Below, piece after piece: positions 1 through 7,094 of a DNA stretch of 15,340 nt. The number at the start of each line of letters is the position of its first letter. Within the stretch, counting starts at the first letter, position 1. Made by a program: the position numbers and the translations under genes. Source of the stretch: Strigomonas culicis (lineage: Eukaryota > Euglenozoa > Kinetoplastea > Trypanosomatida > Trypanosomatidae); assembly GCA_000482145.1 (NCBI GenBank), contig AUXH01000463.1, positions 1-15,340 on the forward strand. Reading direction: 5' to 3'. A model generated the notes under the pieces. The model was not told the origin of the DNA. It saw only the letters and a program-made list of their open reading frames with translations, and did not search any database.

Positions 1-17
1 CTCTCTTCTCTACTCTA

Positions 18-67
<50 letters not shown>

Positions 68-79
68 CACTCGATGCAG
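1..79 (+). promoter_or_regulatory. Polypyrimidine tract and probable spliced-leader acceptor for the eL18 gene
   Basis: An almost pure C/T tract runs from position 1 to about 68, and the first AG after it is at 78-79. In trypanosomatids a polypyrimidine tract followed by the first AG directs trans-splicing of the capped spliced leader onto the downstream gene. Using AG 78-79 would leave a 34-nt 5' UTR before the ATG at 114. An out-of-frame ATG at 74-76 lies just upstream of this AG, so it would be removed from the mature mRNA. The next AG (81-82) is an alternative. The site is inferred from sequence only. Confidence 0.7.
21..64. repeat. (CT)n dinucleotide microsatellite
   Basis: An uninterrupted CT repeat of about 22 units. 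It forms most of the pyrimidine tract in front of the eL18 gene, so length variation here could affect splice-acceptor strength. The array may extend to the left, since C/T-rich sequence starts at base 1. Confidence 0.9.
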
Positions 80-113
80 TAGGTTAACCTCGCTTCCAGT
101 CAACCAATCCATC

Positions 114-710
114 ATGGGCATTGATCTTCGCGGCGTGAGCAAGCTGAAGCGCGTGGTGCGCCACCACAGCGCGTCCCCGAACCCGTACATCAAGCTCCTC
201 GTGAAGCTGTACAAGTTCCTCGCGAAGCGCACGAACTCCAAGTTCAACAAGCTCGTGTACCAGCGCCTGCTGAAGAGCCGCAACAATCGCGCGCCCATCT
301 CCCTGAGCCGCGTCGCCGTCGTGCTGAAGCGCCGCACGCACTTCACCAAGAAGAGCCAGGCGGCCCCCATCGCCGTCATCGTCGGTGATGTGCTCGACGA
401 CGTGCGCATGTCCCGCATCCCCGCGCTGCGCGTGTGCGCGCTCCGCTTCTCCCGCGCGGCGCGCCAGAGCATCACGGCGGCCGGCGGCGAGTGCCTCACC
501 TTCGACCAGCTCGCGATGATCGCGCCCACCGGCAAGAACACGCTGCTGCTCCGCGGTCGCAAGTCCGGCCGCGAGTCCGTGAAGCACTTCGGTGCGGCGG
601 GCAAGCCGGGCTCCCACGCGAAGCCGTACGGCAACAACCGTGGCAAGGAGGTCAGCCGTGGCCGCCGCGCGGGCCGCGCCTACAAGACGAAGGCGTTCCG
701 CCACGTCTAA
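114..710 (+). CDS. RPL18: 60S ribosomal protein L18 (eL18)
   Basis: A complete 198-residue protein matching the eukaryotic/archaeal eL18 family in length and in recognisable segments. It has a basic N-terminus starting MGIDL, the NPYIKLLVKLYKFLAKRT block (about residues 23-40), NRAPISLSR (about 58-66), VIVGDVLDD (about 88-96), the FDQLA..APTGKNTLLLRG segment (about 129-148), the RESVKHFG motif (about 153-160), and a basic tail ending RAGRAYKTKAFRHV. eL18 is a structural component of the cytosolic large ribosomal subunit that contacts 28S rRNA. The ATG at 114 is the first one after the likely splice acceptor, 34 nt downstream of it. Codon use is strongly G/C-ending, as expected of a highly expressed trypanosomatid gene. 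It is the first of five same-strand genes. The family call is secure. Confidence 0.97.
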   Translation: MGIDLRGVSKLKRVVRHHSASPNPYIKLLVKLYKFLAKRTNSKFNKLVYQRLLKSRNNRAPISLSRVAVVLKRRTHFTKKSQAAPIAVIVGDVLDDVRMSRIPALRVCALRFSRAARQSITAAGGECLTFDQLAMIAPTGKNTLLLRGRKSGRESVKHFGAAGKPGSHAKPYGNNRGKEVSRGRRAGRAYKTKAFRHV

Positions 711-1084
711 AGAGGACGATCCGTTTGATCAAGAGTTTAACCGATCTTTTTTTATTTTCATTTCATTTTATTCTTCAAAAAAAAAAAGAACAATCATCGT
801 CTTTGAATGGACGCATTTCGTTGTTGTATGTTGTTATGATTAGGCATCAAGCTCTTGTTAAGTGTGCAGTGAAGATTGTATATTTATCACCTCCTTTCCC
901 TCATTTGTTTCCATCTCTTTTCTGTTTTTCTATAAACGCACAGATACACATACGTACACGTAGATCTTTGTTGTTATCGTCTTGATAGTACGAAGTGAAA
1001 CACGCATTGACTCTTCTTACTTCTTTGTTTTGTTTATTTGTTTGTTTCCCATAATCGAATCGCTACCGCGTGTGGGTGTCAGAA
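711..1084. other. Intergenic region between eL18 and the 1112-residue gene
   Basis: 374 nt of AT-rich DNA that should contain the eL18 3' UTR and polyadenylation region and the 5' UTR of the next gene. It holds a T-rich stretch (about 745-775), an A run (about 777-788), and two pyrimidine-rich tracts ending near 931 and 1050. The last ATG before the next start is at 836-838. Open frames here start from non-ATG codons and are low in complexity. I see no gene. Confidence 0.8.
889..943 (+). promoter_or_regulatory. Candidate spliced-leader acceptor for the 1112-residue gene
   Basis: A strong C/T tract at about 889-931 is followed by its first AG at 942-943, which would give a 141-nt 5' UTR free of ATG codons. 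A second candidate is the T-rich tract at 1011-1050, whose first AG is at 1081-1082; using it would leave only two bases between the splice point and the ATG at 1085. I favour the upstream site for its better pyrimidine tract, but both could be used. Confidence 0.5.
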
Positions 1085-4000
1085 ATGCTGTCGTTTCTGA
1101 CTGGTGGAAAGAAGAACGCAGACAACTCCGCTGCGGCCAACGCGCAGTTGGCCATTGTGCGGCGCATCAACTATATCTTAGAGGCCTGTGGGGTCGCCCG
1201 CAGCCATGCCCTGTCGCAGATTTATAGCTCCCCCGAGGTGGCCCACGTCATATCGAACGACGACCTCCGTTTCTTGACGACGAACGCACAGCTGCTGGCG
1301 ACGCACAAGAACATCAAGTGTGACTTTGAGGGGTTCTCCATGATGCTCCTTGGCAATGTGCACCGGGCGAGTCAACTCATTTCGTTCATCTCCAGCGACA
1401 GCGAGAGTGCCGGTGCGGCCGGGACGCCGTCGCGCGGCACGATGGTGCCGAGCGCCAATGTGCTGCGGATGCGCCAGGAGGACGTGTTCAGAACGTGCCA
1501 CGACACGCTGTCGCGCGCCGTGAGCGTCTCCATCATCCTCCGCGCCTTCGAGGAGCAGAGCATCGACCGCGTGCTGCAGAAGGGCGACGCGGAGGCGCAG
1601 AAGCTGTTCATGGTACAGAAGGACGTGGAGATGCTTGTGACGCTGCTCACGCGCTGCAACCTGCTGGTCTACCTCCTGTGCTCCAAGAAGGAGTACAGCG
1701 GCGGACTGAGCGTGCGGGACCACTACACGGTGGCCGGCCACACCCTCGCGCGGATGGCGGAGCTCACGTCCGCGTCCTTCACGCACCTGCTCTCGCTGCT
1801 CGCGTCGCGGCCGAGCATCGACGCGGTGCCCATCCTCAAGTACTTCAACAGTCCCCAGGCGTGGGAGGTGAGCGGCTGCGGTGTCTTCCTGACGGAGTCC
1901 TACTGCCGGTCCATCAAGACGTTGCTGATCATCATGCACCAGCGCCGCCAGAGCCTGTCGCTCGACAAGGAGAGCTTCATCGAGATGACGGTGAAGCTGC
2001 TCGTCAACCGCGTGATGGTGCGCCCGCCGTTTTCCTGGGAGACGTTCAAAATCCTCTTCTTCTCCCCCAAGACCTACGTGAAGATGCGGGAGGCGCGCGA
2101 GAGGCGGAACGACGCGGAGAGCGCGTACTACCTCCAGTTCGGGGTGCGCGCTGGGCTGCTGCATGCCTTCTACACGGTGCAGCGCGTGCTGGAGGGTGCG
2201 CTCGTCATCACGAAGGAGCGGGAGCCGAAGCCGCTGCTGCTGGCGAAGCAGGCGATCCGCCACGCCGTCTCGCGGCGGCTGGACGAGCTCATCATGCAGG
2301 AGGCAACGACGACGGACGCGGGGAGCGTGGCCGCCGCCGGGCCCGGCGGCAGCCTGCTGCTCTCCTTCTACCACCTCGTCGCCTTCGCGGCGGTGAAGGG
2401 GATGCCGGAGTCTTCGCTGAACGACGACGCCACGCTGCTGCGTCGGGCGAGGCAGACGCAGCTCTTCGCCTTCCAGCCGGACCTGCCGCTGGCGTCGCTC
2501 GGCTTCCTGGCGGGGCCGGACGCGGGCGAGCAGAAGGCGGTGGATCTCTTTTATTACAGCGACGCGGCGGACAACTACGCGAACCCGGCGCCGGTGCAGT
2601 ACATGCTGGACGAGCCGTCCTTTTTGCGGCTGTTCCTCGCGAGCGCCTTCACGGTGCCGGTGTCCGCGCGGCGCGCGACGGGCGACCACACCCTCCGCAC
2701 CCACGCGCACCTCTCCGGGGCGTCGCTCCTCGCGCTCTACACATCCGTCGAGCGCTTCTTCTTCTTCCTCCCCCTCGCGCTGGAGCAGCCGCGCGCGCTG
2801 CTCGCGGTGCCCGCCGCCCTCGCCGCGACGCGGTCCGAGCAGCTGAGCGGCTTCACGCGGCTGCTGCTGGAGGAGATGCGCTACTGGTCGTCGCTCACCG
2901 TCGCGTGGGAGGAGGACGCGCAGTGGAACGGGGGCAGCGGCGCCGCGCCGGAGCCGGCCGCCGCCGCCCCCGCGCCGGGGCCGGAGGGCAACGAGCAGTA
3001 TCAGACCGCGCAGGTGCCGCTGGATCTCTTCGCGAAGATCAACCACACCGTCACACTGCTGTTCCGGGCGAACGAGGAGGTGGCGGAGAACGAGCGGCGC
3101 CGCAACACGATTGAGCTGATCAAGGCGAACATGGCTGTGGTGAACAAGACGCGGGCCAACCTTGGCCTGCGCGACTACGAGACGGTCACACTCAGTGTCG
3201 TCGAGTCGCTGTCGGTGCTGCTCTGCTCGCAGGACTTTGTGCGCGCGATTCCGCACGACCAGGTGGTGGAGGCGGTCAGCCAGCTCTTCGCGCTGCGCGT
3301 GCTGCACGAGGGCCGCTACCACGACCTCACCTCCGTCTCGGCGCAGGAGCGCAAGAACGCGCAGCTGATGCTGGTCATGATGGAGTCGCAGCTGCGCTAC
3401 ATACCCACCAAGATGAGCGCCGCGGCCATCACGCGCTTCTTCCTGCAGTCCGTCGTACCCAAGGTGGACCAGGTGTTCTACAGTAACCGTGGCGGCGGGG
3501 ACGGTGGTGGCGATACGCCGCGCGCGAGCGCCGCGCTGAAGCCCAACAAGCTGCACGCCGCGCACCTGGAGGGCTACCTTCGCACCATGTCGACCATCCC
3601 GGCCGCGAACGCGGTGCCGGATGAGCCGCTGCTGCGGCACTGGGTGGACGTGGCGTTGCCGTGCATCACGCAGCGCGACAGCACGTCGCTCGCCACCGCG
3701 GCGCACAACTTCCTCACCGCACCCATCCTGGCGCGCAAGACGGTCGCGCCGCTCTTCGTGCCCACCTACGTGGCGGTGTTCATCCCGACGCGAAAGGAGG
3801 CCGTGCGGCAGCAGGGACAGCGGCTCGTCGCGACGGACGAGCCGCCGTACCCGGAGCCGCCGCTCTTCCTCGTGCGCCGCTTTGCGCAGGCGGTGCGCTC
3901 CGTGTGCCAGGCGCTCGAGCAGTGCGACGCGACGCAGCTCGCCGCCCTCGTGGACAACAGCGAGTCGATCCTGTACCGCGTGCGGCTGCCGCTGCCGCGC

Positions 4001-4423
4001 GCGGCGGCGGCGCCCGCCGGCAGCACGAACGTGGAGGTGCTGCGGCACACGTTCGCCAAGCTGACGCCGTCGGCCTCCGTGCTGCTGATTGTGTCCGCGC
4101 TCTTCGACCGCCTGTGTCAGCTGTGGAACTCGCCTCCGGCGGAGGTGCAGGAGTCCCAGCAGCGCTTCATGGCCTACTTTTCCTCGCTCGTGAACCTGTT
4201 GCAGTGCGAGAACAGCAACGTGCTGCATCGGGTCTGCGCCTCGATCGAGGCGATGGAGCTGGAGCATCTGCGGGGATCCGCGCAGCTGCAGGTGCAGATC
4301 CTCAAGTACATTGAGCGGACCGTGGATAGTATTAAGGGGACCTCCAAAAAGAATGTGGTCCAGTGGTATTTGACGCTGAGCGAGAAGGTGCTGAACGAGC
4401 ACAAGGCGCGGTCCAAAATGTGA
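1085..4423 (+). CDS. Large conserved-looking hypothetical protein (1112 residues)
   Basis: I do not recognise this protein. From the ATG at 1085 it has 1112 residues, starting MLSFLTGGKKN. The frame stays open upstream to a GTG at 1070, but that is not an ATG and may lie upstream of a splice site. The chain is rich in Leu, Ala, Val and Arg in alternating helical patterns and reads like an all-alpha solenoid or scaffold, possibly HEAT/ARM-like (inference). There is no signal peptide, clear membrane segment, zinc finger or nucleotide-binding motif. Two low-complexity breaks, an Ala/Pro-rich stretch at about residues 619-637 and a Gly/Asp-rich stretch at about 802-811, probably mark loops between folded parts. 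The last ~30 residues are lysine-rich and end ARSKM. Continuous third-position G/C bias over 3.3 kb supports a genuine gene. Trafficking, nuclear-pore or peroxisome-associated scaffolds are possibilities, but none is supported by a motif. Confidence 0.9.
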   Translation: MLSFLTGGKKNADNSAAANAQLAIVRRINYILEACGVARSHALSQIYSSPEVAHVISNDDLRFLTTNAQLLATHKNIKCDFEGFSMMLLGNVHRASQLISFISSDSESAGAAGTPSRGTMVPSANVLRMRQEDVFRTCHDTLSRAVSVSIILRAFEEQSIDRVLQKGDAEAQKLFMVQKDVEMLVTLLTRCNLLVYLLCSKKEYSGGLSVRDHYTVAGHTLARMAELTSASFTHLLSLLASRPSIDAVPILKYFNSPQAWEVSGCGVFLTESYCRSIKTLLIIMHQRRQSLSLDKESFIEMTVKLLVNRVMVRPPFSWETFKILFFSPKTYVKMREARERRNDAESAYYLQFGVRAGLLHAFYTVQRVLEGALVITKEREPKPLLLAKQAIRHAVSRRLDELIMQEATTTDAGSVAAAGPGGSLLLSFYHLVAFAAVKGMPESSLNDDATLLRRARQTQLFAFQPDLPLASLGFLAGPDAGEQKAVDLFYYSDAADNYANPAPVQYMLDEPSFLRLFLASAFTVPVSARRATGDHTLRTHAHLSGASLLALYTSVERFFFFLPLALEQPRALLAVPAALAATRSEQLSGFTRLLLEEMRYWSSLTVAWEEDAQWNGGSGAAPEPAAAAPAPGPEGNEQYQTAQVPLDLFAKINHTVTLLFRANEEVAENERRRNTIELIKANMAVVNKTRANLGLRDYETVTLSVVESLSVLLCSQDFVRAIPHDQVVEAVSQLFALRVLHEGRYHDLTSVSAQERKNAQLMLVMMESQLRYIPTKMSAAAITRFFLQSVVPKVDQVFYSNRGGGDGGGDTPRASAALKPNKLHAAHLEGYLRTMSTIPAANAVPDEPLLRHWVDVALPCITQRDSTSLATAAHNFLTAPILARKTVAPLFVPTYVAVFIPTRKEAVRQQGQRLVATDEPPYPEPPLFLVRRFAQAVRSVCQALEQCDATQLAALVDNSESILYRVRLPLPRAAAAPAGSTNVEVLRHTFAKLTPSASVLLIVSALFDRLCQLWNSPPAEVQESQQRFMAYFSSLVNLLQCENSNVLHRVCASIEAMELEHLRGSAQLQVQILKYIERTVDSIKGTSKKNVVQWYLTLSEKVLNEHKARSKM

Positions 4424-4440
4424 GGCAAGCAATGGAAGGG

Positions 4441-4464
4441 AATATATTTATATATATATATATT
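4441..4464. repeat. AT-rich (TA)n microsatellite
   Basis: An imperfect alternating A/T tract of about 24 bp, beginning about 18 nt after the stop codon of the preceding gene. It probably belongs to that gene's 3' UTR. No function is evident. Confidence 0.8.
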
Positions 4465-4720
4465 AGTGGATCAGAGTCCGTTTATGGCACCCGTTGTAAT
4501 GCGCTCTATCGAGGCGGTTACATCTATTCCTAGGGATGACACAGGTTCACCATCCTATCCTTCACTTATTAGTGCTCCCTATGAGCCAAGCATTGCACAT
4601 TGGTATTGTTCTTATTGTTTACGGCAGCTGTGTACCGCCTCTCTCTCTCCCTTCTTTTTTTTACAGGAAAAGACAAATACAGTAGCAAAATCATATCCAT
4701 ATCGCTAGGACGTTGCGTGG

Positions 4721-4770
4721 CGTTCTTTTCCGTTGTTGTTGTTCTCTTCTTTTTCCTTTTCTTTCCACAG
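4721..4770 (+). promoter_or_regulatory. Probable spliced-leader acceptor for COQ8
   Basis: A long T/C-rich tract at 4721-4768 ends in CCACAG, with AG at 4769-4770, only 15 nt before the ATG at 4786. A weaker alternative acceptor is at 4665-4666 (5' UTR of 119 nt). No other ATG lies between 4584 and 4785, so either choice leaves 4786 as the first AUG. Confidence 0.7.
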
Positions 4771-4785
4771 ATACAATAGTTCCCC

Positions 4786-6429
4786 ATGTTTCGCTCTTCA
4801 CTTGTGAAACATTCCACGGCGTGCAACCTCGCCAATGGGATGCAGAAAATCGTGGCAGCGATGCTGCCCACTTCGCTTGGTAGCAGCTTGTTCCCTTCCA
4901 CCTTCTCCACGGACTATGAAGCCTCTCCGAGCGGCGCGGCGCCAGGCACCACCGCAGAGGCGACGACGACGGCCTCCGCCTCCCTCATCGACGTGCGGCA
5001 GGCGGAGCCGCTGCCGGCGGCGGTCGCACAGGAGCTGCAGCAGAGGCACAACCCGACCGTGAAGCACGACCTGCGCTACCGCGCCGTGCCGGCCAACCGC
5101 GTCTCGCGCGCGGCCGGCTTTGCGTCGCTCTTCATGCAGCTCGGCTGGGAGCGGGTGACGGGCGGCACGCCGGAGGGGAGCGTGCTCTCCTCCGCCGGCC
5201 ACCAGAAGATCGTCGACACGCTGTGCCGCATGCGCGGGGCGGTGCTCAAGCTGGGCCAGATGCTCAGCATCCAGGACGCGAACACGATCCCCCCGCACGT
5301 GACGGCGCTCTTCGAGCGGGTGCGGGACGGCGCCTTCGCGATGCCGACCGCGCAGCTGGGGCAGGTGCTCGCCACCGAGTGGCGCGAGCGGCACTGGCGC
5401 ACGCACTTCTTCGCGCGCTTCGAGGAGATGCCGATGGCCGCCGCCAGCATCGGGCAGGTGCACTACGCGCGGCTGCTGCCGGCGTTCAGCCCGCGCACCG
5501 CCGACGCGGCGCAGGGCGCGGAGGTGGCCATCAAGGTGCAGTACCCGGGAGTCGCCCGCAGTATCGACAGCGATGTGGCGAACCTGAAGCTGCTCATGTC
5601 GCTCAACATCCTGCCGCCCGGCATGTTCGTGGACAGCATCCTGAAGGAGCTGCGCAACGAGCTGAGCATGGAGTGCCAGTACACGATCGAGGCGAAGAAG
5701 CAGCAGCGCTACGCGGCGCTGGTCGCGGCCGCACCGGAGCTGCGCGAGGTGTTCCACGTGCCGTACGTGGTCGACGCGCTGACGACGGACCAGGTGCTCG
5801 TCACGGAGCTCGTGCGCGGCGTGCCGATCGACAAGGTCGCGACCGCGCCGAACATCCCGCAGAGCTTCCGCAACACGGTCGCGGAGAAGATGATGCTGCT
5901 GACACTGCGCGAGCTCTTCACGTGGAACTTCATGCAGACGGACCCGAACTACGCCAACTTCCTCTTCGACGCACAGCACAACCGCATCAACTTGCTCGAC
6001 TTCGGCGCCGCGCGCGAGTACCCGAAGGACTTCGTGGCGGACTACCTGGAGGTGGTCGCGGCCGCCGCGCGCGGCGACCGCGAGACGATTGTGCAGAAGA
6101 GCATCACCCTCGGCTTCCTCACCGGCCGCGAGGGCAAGGAGATGCTGGACGCCCACGTGGGCAGCGTGCTGCTGCTGGGGAAGCCGTTCCGCGACCGCGC
6201 GGCGCCCTTCGACTTCTCGGCGGAGAACCTGCCGCAGCAGATCCAGCAGCACGTGCCGACGATGGTGCGGCTGCGGCTGCGCCCGCCGCCGACGCCGGTC
6301 TACTCGCTGCACCGGCGGCTATCCGGCACGATCCTGCTGGCGACCAAGATGCAGGCGGTGATCCCCAGCGGCGAGTCGTTCTGGCGCATCTATGACGAGG
6401 AGATGGCACGCAAGGCGAAGAAGCCGTAA
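4786..6429 (+). CDS. COQ8: COQ8/ABC1 family atypical kinase (UbiB family), probably mitochondrial
   Basis: A complete 547-residue protein with the signature motifs of the COQ8 branch (human COQ8A/ADCK3, yeast Coq8): the KLGQ motif at residues 155-158 in LKLGQMLSIQD; the Ala-rich nucleotide loop AAASIGQVH (218-226), which replaces the usual Gly-rich loop; the nucleotide-binding lysine K250 in VAIKVQYPG; the NELSMECQY segment (291-299); QTDPNYANF (384-392) with the catalytic-loop Asp386 and Asn391; and DFG at 405-407 in LLDFGAAREY. COQ8 proteins act on the matrix side of the inner mitochondrial membrane and support assembly of the ubiquinone biosynthesis complex through ATPase or kinase-like activity. 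The N-terminus (MFRSSLVKHS) is basic and hydroxylated with no acidic residue before Asp43, consistent with a mitochondrial presequence, and residues ~45-70 are low-complexity. About 12 extra residues (~233-245) lie between the Ala-rich loop and K250. All catalytic residues I can place are present. Gene symbol by family; no search was run. Confidence 0.93.
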   Translation: MFRSSLVKHSTACNLANGMQKIVAAMLPTSLGSSLFPSTFSTDYEASPSGAAPGTTAEATTTASASLIDVRQAEPLPAAVAQELQQRHNPTVKHDLRYRAVPANRVSRAAGFASLFMQLGWERVTGGTPEGSVLSSAGHQKIVDTLCRMRGAVLKLGQMLSIQDANTIPPHVTALFERVRDGAFAMPTAQLGQVLATEWRERHWRTHFFARFEEMPMAAASIGQVHYARLLPAFSPRTADAAQGAEVAIKVQYPGVARSIDSDVANLKLLMSLNILPPGMFVDSILKELRNELSMECQYTIEAKKQQRYAALVAAAPELREVFHVPYVVDALTTDQVLVTELVRGVPIDKVATAPNIPQSFRNTVAEKMMLLTLRELFTWNFMQTDPNYANFLFDAQHNRINLLDFGAAREYPKDFVADYLEVVAAAARGDRETIVQKSITLGFLTGREGKEMLDAHVGSVLLLGKPFRDRAAPFDFSAENLPQQIQQHVPTMVRLRLRPPPTPVYSLHRRLSGTILLATKMQAVIPSGESFWRIYDEEMARKAKKP

Positions 6430-6493
6430 GAAGAGAAGGAAACAACGGAAGCGATCTCTTTTTTCATGTTGCGCTTCACGGTACGAATGGCTA

Positions 6494-6522
6494 ACAGCAA
6501 CAACAACAACAACAACAACAAC
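6494..6522. repeat. (CAA)n trinucleotide microsatellite
   Basis: About nine nearly perfect CAA/AAC units, 65 nt downstream of the COQ8 stop codon, so probably in its 3' UTR. It lies in no supported reading frame. Confidence 0.85.
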
Positions 6523-7050
6523 GAACACATCTAATACTAATTATAATCTGATTTGTTATCCTATGACGGATGCTTTCCATTTGCATGAAAGTCAAAACAA
6601 ACAAACAAAAGGACCACCATCACCAACCAAACATAACAATATGTAATATCCTTCTCGTACCTTGAACAACCATCTTAATCGTCTTGTTCACACCAGTTTC
6701 TGTAACATGAGTTGCTAATGGTCTTATTATTATATGTATGATTCTCTTATTTTCTTCTCTTTACTTCTAAAAGTTAGGTAGCTTCTCTTTATCATTGTCA
6801 TTGTTTTTGCTGTTTGCTTTCCCCCTTTTTTGTAATTTGTCTATTTTCTTTTTTTTTTTTGGTATCTGTAAGTTTTTTTTTTTACCTTTTTAGCAGTTTT
6901 TTTTTTATACCATCAGCGATTTTTTTTTATATCCGTGCTTAACAAATTATACTATTGTAAATAAAAACTGATCACGTTTTATACGTTACTCTAACACTCG
7001 TTTCCATTACCCTATTCCATACGCGAACACACAGAGACATCTAACTATAT

Positions 7051-7092
7051 ATACCTCTCTATCTGTTTAGTGTTTCTTTTCGACCAACGCAG
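7051..7092 (+). promoter_or_regulatory. Candidate spliced-leader acceptor for the first alpha-kinase
   Basis: A C/T-rich tract at 7053-7068 is followed by AG at 7069-7070 (24-nt 5' UTR), and a second pyrimidine stretch at 7071-7080 by AG at 7091-7092 (2-nt 5' UTR). Much longer T tracts upstream with AG at 6892-6893 or 6915-6916 would give a UTR of about 180-200 nt. The sequence alone does not decide between them. Confidence 0.4.
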
Positions 7093-7094
7093 CG

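Larger units (their letters stand above)
4424..4785. other. Intergenic region with AT microsatellite, upstream of COQ8
   Basis: 362 nt of AT-rich DNA. An AT-alternating stretch occupies about 4441-4464 directly after the stop of the upstream gene and would lie in its 3' UTR. Two pyrimidine tracts follow: 4638-4662 with AG at 4665-4666, and 4721-4768 with AG at 4769-4770. The last ATG before the COQ8 start is at 4581-4583. No gene is supported. Confidence 0.8.
6430..7094. other. Intergenic region upstream of the first alpha-kinase
   Basis: 665 nt of AT-rich DNA with a CAA microsatellite near 6494-6522 in the COQ8 3' UTR and several long T runs at 6755-6930. Possible splice acceptors are AG at 6892-6893, 6915-6916, 7069-7070 and 7091-7092. 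After the ATG at 6738-6740 there is no ATG until the start codon at 7095. The only ATG-started frames are very short and low in complexity, for example Asn-rich codons from the CAA repeat. No gene is supported. Confidence 0.8.

Noticed and set aside
1070..1084. A GTG start for the 1112-residue protein
   Set aside because: Trypanosomatid genes start at ATG, and 1085 is the first ATG after the candidate acceptor sites.
1495..3114. A 539-residue + strand frame inside the 1112-residue gene, and a similar 390-residue frame at 5223-6395 inside COQ8
   Set aside because: Arg/Ala/Gly-rich products of the +2/+3 frames of GC-rich genes. They have no motifs and lie wholly inside better supported genes.
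1178..4432. A 1084-residue open frame on the minus strand opposite the 1112-residue gene
   Set aside because: It mirrors the + strand gene almost exactly. The strong G/C bias at third codon positions removes stop codons from the complementary frame. The peptide is a monotonous Arg/His/Leu/Gln-rich sequence without domains, and there is no acceptor tract for it.
4798..6312. A 504-residue minus-strand open frame opposite COQ8
   Set aside because: Same composition artefact. The + strand frame carries all COQ8 motifs in order.
6488..6535. An ATG-started Asn-rich mini-ORF over the CAA repeat downstream of COQ8
   Set aside because: Fifteen codons of microsatellite translation in a 3' UTR; no support as a gene.
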